A stretch of DNA of 64,000 nt from contig CAKQTC010000010.1 of NCBI GenBank assembly GCA_934274515.1, forward strand, positions 1 through 64,000, written 5' to 3'. The stretch is from an uncultured Clostridia bacterium (GTDB lineage Bacteria; Bacillota; Clostridia; Christensenellales; DTU072). The notes under the pieces are model-generated. The model ran no database searches and was not told the origin of the DNA. It was given only the letters and a program-made list of their open reading frames with translations. Both the position numbers and the translations under genes were made by a program. Shown piece by piece: positions 32,755-42,500 of this stretch; the stretch's first letter is position 1; each line of letters starts with the position of its first letter.

Positions 32755-33280
32755 AAATTTCCGGTTTTAACACTCCTATATTAGGATAGTTGCGATATTT
32801 TTGGTTGTAATCCAACCCGTAACCGACAACGAATTCGTCGGGAACGGTAAACCCGACGTAGTCGCCTTCCATTTCGACTTTTCTTCTGGACGGTTTGTCG
32901 AGAAGAGTGCATATCTTGAATGATTTCGGACGACGTTCGAGCATAATGCGTTTCAGGTAGGCGAGAGTGGAACCCGTGTCCACAATGTCTTCGACGATAA
33001 TTACGTTTTTTCCTTCGATAGGCATCGAGATATCGGTGTTGATACGAACCTCTCCGCTCGACTTCGTGCCTTTGTAACTGGAAACGGACATAAACTCTAT
33101 ATACGCCGATTGTTCGACGTGACGGGTCAAATCGCAAAGGAAGTAGCAACTTCCGCGAAGAATACCGACGAAAATAATTTCTTCTCCGGCATAATCGCGA
33201 TTTATTTCCGCGGCGAGTTCTTTTACTCTTTTTTCGATTTCTTCTTTGGTGAACAGTACTTTTGCAATGTCGTTTTTCAT
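32744..33280 (-). CDS. hpt: Hypoxanthine phosphoribosyltransferase
   Basis: The 178-residue enzyme carries the PRPP-binding loop VIIVEDIVDTGSTL (93-106) with the E97-D98 acidic pair, and the flexible loop SSYKGTKSSG near 67. It salvages hypoxanthine and guanine to IMP and GMP. It follows tilS with an ATGA overlap, the classic tilS-hpt order of Bacillota, and precedes cca. Confidence 0.96.
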   Translation of the reverse strand: MKNDIAKVLFTKEEIEKRVKELAAEINRDYAGEEIIFVGILRGSCYFLCDLTRHVEQSAYIEFMSVSSYKGTKSSGEVRINTDISMPIEGKNVIIVEDIVDTGSTLAYLKRIMLERRPKSFKICTLLDKPSRRKVEMEGDYVGFTVPDEFVVGYGLDYNQKYRNYPNIGVLKPEIYED

Positions 33281-34548
33281 TTGGTTCGCTCCCTGATGAT
33301 GTGAAGTATATTAACGGTATTTTCCGTAATTTTTACCGAATCGGCGGTTTCCACGCCGAAAATCGCATATATTTCGCTGTCTTTTGCCAAAACCAACAGC
33401 GCGTCTTTTTCGAGTTTTGACAATTTCAAATCGTTTAGATAATCGCTTAAAAGTTTTCTTTTTCCGTTTACGCGTTTGAAGACGTCGCCGTCTCTGCGCG
33501 TGCGTACGACGCACGCGTTCGGCAGCCTGTCGCCGTCAATCGACGCGCCTTTAAGAATACCGTTTCCCTTGCGAACGTAATAGCGGCTGCCGCCAAACGC
33601 GTAAACACCGTCCGCGCCGAAGGCTGCGGGCGGAAACGGTTCGGGGTTTCTCTCCGCTATTATTATCCCGTCGCCGTACTTGACGCAAATAAGGTTAAAG
33701 GGAAGATTAATGGACGTGTTGTTCGGTTTTTCCGCTAACGAACAAATAGATTCGACGTGTCGCGACTCAAAATCTTGAAGAAATCCGAGTTGTTTTATCG
33801 TGAGCATTAAAGAATACTTTTGTATGATTTTAGGCAGCCCGAAAAAAGACTTTAAGTACGTTCCGTTTGATATTTTTTCCGCCTTCGGGCAAACGGACGA
33901 CAGGTATTCGTCGGTTTCGAGAGCATATTCGGACAGTCGCGCTATTGCCGCAGCCGCGTCGGGGAACCGAGCGTTTATTAAGGGCATAAGTTCGTTTCTT
34001 ATATAGTTACGGGTATAGTCGGAAGAAAGATTTGTTTCGTCGGTGACGAAAGGCACGGAATGCGCCGCGGCGTATTCCTCGATTTGTTTACGAGTGTAAC
34101 GAATAAAAGGGCGAATAAAATCGTCGCGATCGGTTATTCCGCATAAACCGCGAATACCCGTGCCGCGAAAAATGCGCATAAGGACGGTTTCCGCATTGTC
34201 GTCGGCGTGATGAGCGAGCGCGATTTTGGCGACCGTGCCGGAAGAGAGCAGTTCGTCGAAAAACGCGTATCTTAGACGACGCGCGCACGTTTCTATGCTT
34301 TCGCCCGATAGACAGGAATTTATCGCGTCTACCGAACGCGTGACGAAAGGGATGTTGTTAAGTTTGCAGTAAGCGCGGACAAAATCCGTGTCGCGGAGAG
34401 AAGTTTCGCCGCGAATACCGTGTTCGACGTTAATCGCAAGCACGTCTTGTTCGGCAAGACAGAACGCGTGTAGCAGGCACATACTGTCAATGCCGCCGCT
34501 CACGGCGACGCCTATTTTGCCTGCGTATTTGTCAACGACTAATTCCAT
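33277..34548 (-). CDS. tilS: tRNA(Ile)-lysidine synthase
   Basis: The 423-residue enzyme has the PP-loop SGGIDS (17-22), the N-type ATPase motif HHADDNAETVLMR and the C-terminal substrate-recognition domain (about 330-423) with RDGD and KKLLSDYL-like elements. It converts C34 of the AUA-reading tRNA(Ile) to lysidine, an essential step in decoding. The start at 34548 puts the PP-loop near the N-terminus as usual, but no ribosome site is obvious. The TGA overlaps the hpt ATG. tilS-hpt is often origin-proximal in this phylum. Confidence 0.95.
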   Translation of the reverse strand: MELVVDKYAGKIGVAVSGGIDSMCLLHAFCLAEQDVLAINVEHGIRGETSLRDTDFVRAYCKLNNIPFVTRSVDAINSCLSGESIETCARRLRYAFFDELLSSGTVAKIALAHHADDNAETVLMRIFRGTGIRGLCGITDRDDFIRPFIRYTRKQIEEYAAAHSVPFVTDETNLSSDYTRNYIRNELMPLINARFPDAAAAIARLSEYALETDEYLSSVCPKAEKISNGTYLKSFFGLPKIIQKYSLMLTIKQLGFLQDFESRHVESICSLAEKPNNTSINLPFNLICVKYGDGIIIAERNPEPFPPAAFGADGVYAFGGSRYYVRKGNGILKGASIDGDRLPNACVVRTRRDGDVFKRVNGKRKLLSDYLNDLKLSKLEKDALLVLAKDSEIYAIFGVETADSVKITENTVNILHIIRERTK

Positions 34549-34618
34549 ACGACTATTTTACACTCAATCGGCGAAAATATCAATTATAATTAACGTATAA
34601 TAACGGCGATAAAAAAAT

Positions 34619-34643
34619 AAAACGGTTCTTGTCGAACCGTTTT
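34619..34643 (-). terminator. Terminator of the alcohol dehydrogenase gene
   Basis: AAAACGGTTC and GAACCGTTTT form a perfect 10-bp stem with a 5-base loop. On the minus strand it is followed by TATTTTTTTAT. Confidence 0.88.
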
Positions 34644-34665
34644 ACTCGTTTGTCAAACGAAAAAA

Positions 34666-35883
34666 TTATTTTGTTTCTTCTTCTTGCGGAGCCATAATTT
34701 CGTGGTACATCGCGGTCATCTCTTCTTTGCCCATAAATTTCGGTACGGGGTAGAGAGGATTCGCTTCTTTAAGAGAACGCGCGACCATCGTCGGGATGTC
34801 TTCTTCTTTGATACCCTTGATTTGAGTCGGGATTTGCATATACTCGTTCATCTCTTTTACGGCGCGGATAAACGCTTTTGCTTTCGCTTCGTCGCTTGCA
34901 CCCTTAATGCCCACCGCGTTGGCGAGTTCGGAAAGGGGACGATAGACGGTTTCGCCGTAGTAGTCGAGCAGATGAGGAAGAATAACCGCGTTTGCCAAAC
35001 CGTGCGGCACGCCGTACATTCCGCCCAGCGTGTGAGCGATGGAGTGGACGTAACCGACGTAAGAGCGAGTAAACGCTTCGCCGGCAAAGAACGACGCCCA
35101 TTGCATGTTTTTGCGCTTTTTAAGGTCGGAACCGTCGTCGTAAACGTCTTTTAGGTTCTCGAAAATAAGTTTCGTCGCTTTTACGCACCAAGCGCGAGTT
35201 TGGTCGGTCGTGCTTTTGCCGATATAGGCTTCGACGGCGTGAGTGAGCGCGTCCATACCCGTGGTAGACGTGATGTGTTTAGGCAAACCGAGGGTAAGCG
35301 ACGGGTCGAGAACGGCGTATTTAGGAATAAGCACGGGGTCGTTGATAGGATATTTTTCGTGAGTTTCGGGGTTGGAAACAACAGCCGCTACCGTCGCTTC
35401 GCTGCCCGTTCCGCTCGTGGTGGGTATAGCGAAAATCGTAGGAAGTTTTTTGCGAACTTTGAGGGTACCTTTCATTTGCGGAATGGTTTTGTTGGGTCTG
35501 GCGACTCTGCAACCGACGCCTTTTGCGCAATCCATAGGCGAACCGCCGCCGAAAGCGATGATGCCCTCGCACGCGTTTTCATTATACATAGCGTACGCGT
35601 CTTCGATGTTTGTAATAGTCGGGTTCGGAACGGTTTTGTCGAAAACGCAATACTTAACGTTTTTATCTTCCAAACCTTGTTTAAGTCCGTCGATTAAATG
35701 GAGTTTGTTGTGAAGAACGTCATCGGTTACGATAAGGACGGAACCTAATCCTTCTTTAACGACGGCGTCGGGGAGTTTGTCAAGACCGTTTATAATGGTC
35801 GGTTCGCGGAAGTTGAGAATTTTCATTCCGATACGCATTCCCGCTTGGTAAACTCTGCAATAGCCTTTTTCAAAAATATTCAT
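34666..35883 (-). CDS. Iron-containing (type III) alcohol dehydrogenase
   Basis: The 405-residue protein has the nucleotide motif GGGSPMDCAK (112-121) and the four metal ligands D211, H215, H280 and H294 in GMDALTHAVEAY and HSIAHTLGGMYGVPHG. These enzymes reduce aldehydes with NAD(P)H, here probably in fermentation downstream of acetyl-CoA from PFOR. The exact alcohol is not predictable. GGAGG precedes the ATG. It has its own promoter and terminator. Confidence 0.94.
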   Translation of the reverse strand: MNIFEKGYCRVYQAGMRIGMKILNFREPTIINGLDKLPDAVVKEGLGSVLIVTDDVLHNKLHLIDGLKQGLEDKNVKYCVFDKTVPNPTITNIEDAYAMYNENACEGIIAFGGGSPMDCAKGVGCRVARPNKTIPQMKGTLKVRKKLPTIFAIPTTSGTGSEATVAAVVSNPETHEKYPINDPVLIPKYAVLDPSLTLGLPKHITSTTGMDALTHAVEAYIGKSTTDQTRAWCVKATKLIFENLKDVYDDGSDLKKRKNMQWASFFAGEAFTRSYVGYVHSIAHTLGGMYGVPHGLANAVILPHLLDYYGETVYRPLSELANAVGIKGASDEAKAKAFIRAVKEMNEYMQIPTQIKGIKEEDIPTMVARSLKEANPLYPVPKFMGKEEMTAMYHEIMAPQEEETK

Positions 35884-35927
35884 TAAGACCTCCGAATTTT
35901 ATAAAAAATTTCTATTTTTATTAATAA

Positions 35928-35956
35928 ATGGTAGCACTATTTGCCGACTTTTGCAA
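35928..35956 (-). promoter_or_regulatory. Probable promoter of the alcohol dehydrogenase gene
   Basis: On the minus strand TTGCAA (35951-35956), 17 bases and TACCAT (35928-35933), the latter preceded by TGC as in extended -10 promoters. Confidence 0.55.
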
Positions 35957-35989
35957 TTATTTTTTAACAAGTAAAATCAAAAACGTCGG

Positions 35990-37480
35990 TTACATCCCTT
36001 TTTTTCTCAAAAAGCGAATTCGTCGGTTGACGACGCAGATGGCAACCGCAAAAACAACGCAAGCAATTCCGAGCGGAATCGATAAAAAAGCAAAGAAGTA
36101 AACGCTGCCCCGAAAAGCAAAATTTATACCGAAAATCGGCAAAACCGAATAAGCGGAAAATTTAAGTAAACGCAGTTTTTTATATTGTCGAATAAATATC
36201 AAAACAAGAACTATAAGCAAAAAAGCAAGTAGTAAGCAAACAATCGCATACGGCGTTTCGTCCTTGTCTTTCCATAAAATGAAAACAGTGTTTTCCGTCC
36301 CGACGACGAACGAAGCGTAGCCGTCTTTTACCGTGCACGGAAGATAGGTAAGATGTCCGTTTTCATCGGCTAATGCAACCGTATAGTAACTCTTATAGTC
36401 AATTACGGGTACCCGAACTTCCATTTTAACGCTATCGGAGTTTGCAATTTCCACGGCGAAAGCGTCGTAAACGTATTGAAGGTCGAGCGGTTTTTCGTAT
36501 CGGCGCGCGTAGTCGTATTTATCGAGAGAAGAAACGACGCTTTTTACACCCGGAATAAAGCCTTTTTCAAGAAAAATCTCGATACCGTTTTGTTGCGATT
36601 CTCGCGGATAAACTGTTATTTCGCGTGACGCGGAATCGAGAGAAAGTTCGTAATTATTTTGTGGTTTCGTAAAAGACGCGGTAAGCACGTATTTGCCCGA
36701 ATTCGTGATATTTTCGCTCCCGTCGCCCGGCACGCCGCGGTCGTTTAACTTATGGTAAAGAACGGTTATTTGCGCGTCGGACGACGGGAGAAGTCCGTGC
36801 GCGGTAAAGGTAAATTTAAGCGTTTCTCCGCGGGTTAGGAGCGCGACGGACGGGAAGTCGGCACTTACCGTGACCGCGCGTTTAAGTACGTTTACCGTTC
36901 CTGTCGCGTCGGTGTAATAGTTTTCGTTGCGGCAAAAAGCGCGTAGAGAGTAAGTTCCTGCGTCGGACGAAACGAAGGGTTCGACGTAGAACCCGATGTC
37001 GCTTTCGACGTCGCCGAAAGCGGGGGAGGAAATCAGTTTGTATTCGGGTTCGGTCGGCGCGTCGCCGTAGAAACACACGAAAGAGCGAATTTTCGCCTTT
37101 ATGAGTTTCGGGCGAATTTTAATCGTGACGGCGGCAGTTGCTTCCGCACCGTTTTCTTTTACGGTAACGACGTATTTTCCGCTGTCTGAAACCGTTTTAA
37201 CTTTTATAAAAGGGGTTTTTACAGGGATGAGTTTGTCGTTTTTAGTCCAAACGTATTCGGCTGTTTGGGAAAAGCCGACGATTGTCGGGGCGACGGTCCG
37301 CTCCCGTCCGTCGTAGGTAAAAATATTTTCGGTAGGAAGAGAAATCGAGTATTCGGAAGGGGTTTCGGCATAAGCCGTCGGCGAGAGAAACGGCGAAAAG
37401 AAAACGGCGAGAAAGAAAACGCACGCGAACGCGGCGAGCGCGAATATCGATATTGCGATGCGACTGCGTGCAAAAGGCAT
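35990..37480 (-). CDS. Exported protein with MBG/Ig-like domains and C-terminal membrane helices
   Basis: The 496-residue protein has a signal peptide (about 1-38, ending in PTAYA) and Ig-like repeats. Features such as FTYDGRERTV and FYGDAPTEPEY are typical of MBG-type bacterial surface domains. Two or three membrane helices follow near the C-terminus (about 408-430 and 440-485) with a basic end. It is probably displayed on the outer face of the membrane. I see no catalytic motif. It starts four bases after the HAD stop codon, so it is the last gene of a three-gene group. Confidence 0.75.
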   Translation of the reverse strand: MPFARSRIAISIFALAAFACVFFLAVFFSPFLSPTAYAETPSEYSISLPTENIFTYDGRERTVAPTIVGFSQTAEYVWTKNDKLIPVKTPFIKVKTVSDSGKYVVTVKENGAEATAAVTIKIRPKLIKAKIRSFVCFYGDAPTEPEYKLISSPAFGDVESDIGFYVEPFVSSDAGTYSLRAFCRNENYYTDATGTVNVLKRAVTVSADFPSVALLTRGETLKFTFTAHGLLPSSDAQITVLYHKLNDRGVPGDGSENITNSGKYVLTASFTKPQNNYELSLDSASREITVYPRESQQNGIEIFLEKGFIPGVKSVVSSLDKYDYARRYEKPLDLQYVYDAFAVEIANSDSVKMEVRVPVIDYKSYYTVALADENGHLTYLPCTVKDGYASFVVGTENTVFILWKDKDETPYAIVCLLLAFLLIVLVLIFIRQYKKLRLLKFSAYSVLPIFGINFAFRGSVYFFAFLSIPLGIACVVFAVAICVVNRRIRFLRKKGM

Positions 37481-37484
37481 AGGC

Positions 37485-38279
37485 TTACCAGTCTTCCGTT
37501 TTGTTTGTGTTCTTTAAGTCGTCGTAGAAATCTTTGTATTTGGTGCGAAAGTTTTTCGGTTCCGCCTCGTTTATGTCGAACGAGCGTTTTTCCGCCTCGG
37601 CGGCGGTCATCGGTCGTGCGAATTTTACGGGGGAAGACGGTTCGTCCAAAACAAGCGAGTACAGTTCGTGCAGGTCGTCGATGACTTTTACGCCGAGACG
37701 GGCGAGTTTTTCGTCCGAAGTGTGGCCGCCTTTAACCAGAACCACGTCCGCGCCGATTGCGGCGGCGGTTTCCACGTCGTGTTCGGTGTCGCCGACGAGA
37801 AGAATTTTGCGGTTTTTCGGCAAAGCGTCAACGAATTGTTTGCCGTATGAGATTTTTCCTTCGGCAAGAACGTTGTCGGTGCATAAAACTTTTTCGAAAT
37901 AGCCGTCTATGCCGTAACGGACGAGCGCGGTTTCGAGAACGACGCGTTCGCTCGCGCTGAGTATGTATTGCGGAATATGTTTTCCGCGAAAAACGGCGAG
38001 AACTTCTTTGGCGTGTTTTCGCAAAGAAAGTTTGTCGTTGTAGGCGGCGTAGTTGCGGTTAAACTCCGTCGCAAGGTCGTCGTAACTTTCCTTGTCGAAG
38101 TCGAACCCTAAATCCGAGTAATAGTCTTTAATCGGAAAACGGAAGTATTTATGATATTTTTCTTTCGTCATAATATCCATTCCGCGCGAAGACAAAGATA
38201 CGTTTACCACATCTATGCAGTAGTCCATATCGTCAACCAGCGTGCCGTTCCAATCCCAAAAAACGTGAGAGTATTTCAT
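37485..38279 (-). CDS. HAD-superfamily phosphatase (phosphoglycolate phosphatase-like)
   Basis: The 264-residue protein has HAD motif I as FWDWNGTL (D9, N11), motif II ILSAS, a Lys in GKISYGK and motif IV GDTEHDVETA. A helical cap lies between motifs I and II, as in class I HADs. The second aspartate of motif I is replaced by Asn, which may slow or alter the phosphatase reaction. The last 40 residues are a polar extension. It is co-directional with the LOG-like gene (17-base gap) and the exported protein gene. Confidence 0.87.
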   Translation of the reverse strand: MKYSHVFWDWNGTLVDDMDYCIDVVNVSLSSRGMDIMTKEKYHKYFRFPIKDYYSDLGFDFDKESYDDLATEFNRNYAAYNDKLSLRKHAKEVLAVFRGKHIPQYILSASERVVLETALVRYGIDGYFEKVLCTDNVLAEGKISYGKQFVDALPKNRKILLVGDTEHDVETAAAIGADVVLVKGGHTSDEKLARLGVKVIDDLHELYSLVLDEPSSPVKFARPMTAAEAEKRSFDINEAEPKNFRTKYKDFYDDLKNTNKTEDW

Positions 38280-38296
38280 AATAGATGTATCCGTCC

Positions 38297-38857
38297 TTAG
38301 TCTTTTATTCCTTGATAAGCCGTAGTGTAAAGCGGCAGTTTTTCGTTTATCAACGTAACGGCCTCTTCCGCGGAAGAAACCGCGTAAACCCTGTCGTCGG
38401 GTATTGACGGGTATCTCTTACGCCCGTCTATTTTCGTTCCCGCAAGTTTTGCGGACCAACCGTCTACGTCGGTATAGGCGACGATAAGGCGTTTTAACGC
38501 CCAAGCGGAAGCCATTTCGCTAAGCGTTCCCGCGCCGCCGCCTATCGCGACGACCGCGTCTGCGTTTGCGACGATAACGTTGCGGTAAAGGTCCAATCCC
38601 GTAGCGATAACGACGTCCGCGTGCGCGCTCGCCGCCGTTCTGTCGAACGACGGTACGATGGCGACCGTGTCGCCGTCGGCGTAATTGTCCGCGTCGCGCG
38701 CTCCCCGAAACGCCGCGTTCATCACACCGTTAAGTCCGCCGCTTTGGACGCGATACCCGTTTTGGACGAGCAGTTTTCCCGTTTCGTACGCAATTTTTTC
38801 TTTGATACCGCCGTCTTCGATTGCGGCGTCGCCTATTACCGCGATGATTTTTTTCAT
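38297..38857 (-). CDS. SLOG/LOG-family Rossmann nucleotide-binding protein (TIGR00725-like)
   Basis: The 186-residue protein shows SGGLNGVMNAAFRGA near 39-53 and the phosphate-binding motif GGGAGTLSE (106-114) of the lysine-decarboxylase-like/LOG superfamily. The GGGxGT form rather than PGGxGT points to the TIGR00725 subgroup, whose ligand and reaction are not well defined. GGGAG lies eight bases before the ATG. It is the first gene of the minus-strand group with the HAD phosphatase and exported MBG protein. Confidence 0.85.
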   Translation of the reverse strand: MKKIIAVIGDAAIEDGGIKEKIAYETGKLLVQNGYRVQSGGLNGVMNAAFRGARDADNYADGDTVAIVPSFDRTAASAHADVVIATGLDLYRNVIVANADAVVAIGGGAGTLSEMASAWALKRLIVAYTDVDGWSAKLAGTKIDGRKRYPSIPDDRVYAVSSAEEAVTLINEKLPLYTTAYQGIKD

Positions 38858-39438
38858 TCTTCTTTCTCCCTTGTCGCCTGCCGAACCGCCCGTTCGTCGC
38901 GACGCGTATATTATGCCCGAAAGGACTTATTTTTATAATTTACGATTTTTCATTCGCTTTTTCCTATTCAAACCCGTACAATAAAACCAACAGCCTAATC
39001 GCGTTTCAAGGATACCCAAATGCATATTAAAGCAACCTTAAACCACGGTTAAAAGCAAAACACGCCGCCTTAAAACAAAAGAGAAAATCAAAAGAAAGAA
39101 CGAAGATGCGAACGAGAAACGAAAAAAATACGCAAAAAAACGCAAACGACTCCGTCGAAAAAAAAGACGGCTCGAATGCCAAAATCATTCGAAAATCATG
39201 CAGGCAAAGTTAAAACAAACGGACAAACGCCGAAAAAAACGACAAAGAAAACAAGCAACGAAAGGAATGAAGAAAACAACGAAGAAAGCGGAGAAAACGG
39301 CGGAGAAAGCGACGGGTAAAACGGTCGAAAAAAAGGCGAAAAACAAGCGGGAAGAGCGGCGCAAAAACTTACGAAAAGCCAGAGAGGGAAGGAAATCTTA
39401 ACCGCGCCTTAAATAATATTTATATATAACAAAGCGCG
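38858..39438. other. Gene-free A-rich stretch
   Basis: Nothing convincing is found between the LOG-like gene and the giant gene promoter. An open frame at 39198-39401 would give a 67-residue Lys/Arg-rich peptide, but it has no ribosome site and its composition simply follows the A-rich DNA. Confidence 0.55.
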
Positions 39439-39467
39439 TTGACTTTTGCGTACGCGTGATGTATAAT
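39439..39467 (+). promoter_or_regulatory. Promoter of the giant lipoprotein gene
   Basis: TTGACT (39439-39444), exactly 17 bases and TATAAT (39462-39467). The leader is about 78 bases. GGAG (39542-39545) lies seven bases before the ATG at 39553. A start-stop mini frame (ATG CTA TGA, 39548) overlaps the real start. Confidence 0.9.
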
Positions 39468-39552
39468 GGGTGTGCGAATAAAAAGGGGATATTCTACGCT
39501 TTTTTACTCGCAAACCGCGGTTGAACCGCAAAGAAAACGACGGAGATATGCT

Positions 39553-42500
39553 ATGAGTTCGAAAACGTCTAAACTTCTAAAAATTTTTATGATACTTGTG
39601 TGCGTCGTGTTGGCGCTGAGTATCGTCGCCTGTTCCAAGAGGGATCCGCAGCCCGACGGGCCGGTTGATCCGGGGAACCAGGAAGACCCGAGCCTTACGC
39701 CGAGCGAAACGATGAGCAAGGCGGACGCTTTTGCGAGGATAAAGAAGTCGATGACTTTTCTCGACCAATCGCTGTACGACGACCCCGAATGGTTGTGTAT
39801 AGACACGTTTATCGAATTCGATTTCCATGCCTACGAAAAGGAAGGCGCGGTTTATACCAAGAAAGCGAAAAAGATAGCCGAATACTCGTTGAGAATTAAA
39901 GCGAACATCTCGCTTAAAGACAATTCGCAGAGCGTTGTACTTCTCGAACTCAGCAACGTTTTCTCGAACCAACTTTACGTGGGTGTTTACTATTACGGCT
40001 CCACGACGTATCTCGTTTTCGGACAAAACTCTAAATATTATGCGGAAGAAATAAACATTACCACCGTCGGACAAAAACTCGTATCCCTTCTTAAAATGGG
40101 GACGAAAGACGAAACGGACATAGTCGAGTTTATCGGTAACGCGTTACAAAGCAACATAGACATCGAGGCGGTTAAAAAGTTTACGAGTCTTATTTGGATG
40201 TTGCTTTTCGAAGAAGATTACATAGCGGACTATTCGACGGAGTCGTATACTTACAAGGCTCTCGACGAAAACGGAAGAGAGCAGACCTATACCGTCCCCA
40301 AATATCAATACATACACGAATATATCAAAGCCGACTGGATTCTCGGAATGTTGAAGTCCGGGAAAATTCAAATCGGTAACTTCCTCGACCTTACCATTTC
40401 GTGGGAAGGGTTCGGACTGCCCAACCTCGACCACGTTTTGCAAGACACGATAGGGTTCGGGCTGGAAGACATTATAAAAAAGAACTGGCCGTCGCTCAGG
40501 TTTAGTTTGGACGCCATCACCGAGATGAAAGAAGTTATACTTCCCGGCGACAAGAGCAAAGGGTACGAATACGTGTTCAACGGTTTCGGAATCACCATCG
40601 ATGCGCTTGACGGGGAATTCGACGTTTCTTTGAAAACGACGCCGTTTTTGATGGAAGTTTGCAACGAGAAACGCTCGGCAATATCCCTTGCCGGTAAAAA
40701 CTTCGGCGACGCGGGTAAAGGAACGACTTACACGAAGGGTAGTTTCACTAACTTGGAAGCGAACCTGCAACTTGCCGTCAACAATTCGTCCGAAGTAGAC
40801 GAAGTGCTTACCGTCAAAGGGCTTGCCGGTAATATTATCAAACTCGGCGGAATAGGCGACATACCTATCGTGGTCGGCGGCGGAGCGAGTTACGTGTTCG
40901 ATTTAGGCGTTGCGGCGAGCATTAACCTGTTCGACAACTCGCAAAACTACGCGAAAGCAAGGCTTGGGTACAACGGCAGAGAAGTGTTTGCCGTATATCT
41001 CGTTCCCGACTTAGGCAACACAATAGTCGGCAAAGAAGCCAAAGTATTGAATACTTTGTTTTTTGATTTCCACAATCTGAAAAGCGGCGGAACGGAGTTC
41101 TTGCCTAATACCAAACTGTCTAAAATCGACTTGACGAAGAGTTTGTCGGGACTTATCGGCGAAGAGATAATGAAGTATATCGACCCGTACCGAGGGGATA
41201 CTTCCGCGTCGCGAAACCCGACCGCGAGCAACGCGTCCAGCGTCGTCATTACCGAGCCGACGGGTATGGACGTAATGAAACTTATCGAACTTCTCATATC
41301 GGAGAAGAAAGAACCCGACGCAGACGGGCGATATAAATATTTGAGACTGCCTAAGAAAGGGAAATCGACAAAACTCGAAATTTCTCTCGACAACTACGCG
41401 ATAAACACGATAGCGGCGATGTTCGTCGGCGGAATGACGCTCGTCGAAGAAGACGACGGCTCGTTGCATTACGAAAACGGTATCGGAATAAAACGCGTTT
41501 CCGTAGGGCTGGATTTTGCAAATCCGCTCAGTTCCATAAGAGTGGCGGCGGACGTAACCGACGACGTTACGCTTAAAGTAGGTATCGGATCCGACAAAGA
41601 AGGCGGCGGATACAACACGGGTATAAGTTACTTCAAAATGCCCGAATTTGACTTTTCCGCGGTTGGACTTAACAAATATTTGAAAGCGGAAAGCAAAGAA
41701 GAGGCGGAGAAACTCAGAAACGAGTATAAAGAACTTAGTACGACGTTGTCGTATGCCGCAACCGTCGCCGGTAATTTTGCTATCGGTTCGGAAGAAAACA
41801 CGAGTCTTAATCTCGACTCGATAATGAAATATCTTACAGAGAATTATCTCTCGAAGATGGGGATAAACTTGGGGCAACTGCTTGCGTCGGCGAAAGTTCA
41901 AAGCGCGAGCGAACTCAGAATAGGATACGAAATACAGGTCGCGGCGTCTCTCGTTGACCTAAGTTCCGTCAAAGCGGTAATCGACCTGTACTTCCTGGAT
42001 AAGAACGGCAATAAGTTCGAGCAGTTCGGCGGATACCCGTTCTTAGAACTTTACTACGTCGGAGGAACGACCGACACGTTGTATATAAACACGGAAGTAA
42101 GTCCGGACGCGGATAAGAACCTTACCCAACAACTACACACCGTACTCGGGTTTACCGAAATAATTTTCGGCAACGTGCCGAGATTAAGCGTTACCGACAC
42201 GGGCATAGCGAAGATGCTTAACGGCAAGGGGTTGGACATCACGAAAATTCTTGCGTTACTCGGCGTGGTCGGGTACGAAAAAGAAAATCCGTCAAGCGCG
42301 GCGAAAGCGATTTATATCACGAAAGACCTTTTGCGCAACGCGGACGACGACAGCGGAGTGGAAGTTAAACCTAAAGACAACTCGATGCTCGACTTGATTG
42401 GCGGAATGATTAATTCCGTCACCGTAAAAGACGGTGCGCTCGGCGTAATCGTCAACAGAAACGTGTTCGGCGTGGTGATGGGTCTTGCCGGGCTAGCCAT

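Noticed and set aside
39198..39401. 67-residue Lys/Arg-rich frame before the giant gene
   Set aside because: It has no ribosome site or promoter, and its composition follows from A-rich DNA. It could only be rescued by conservation or ribosome profiling.
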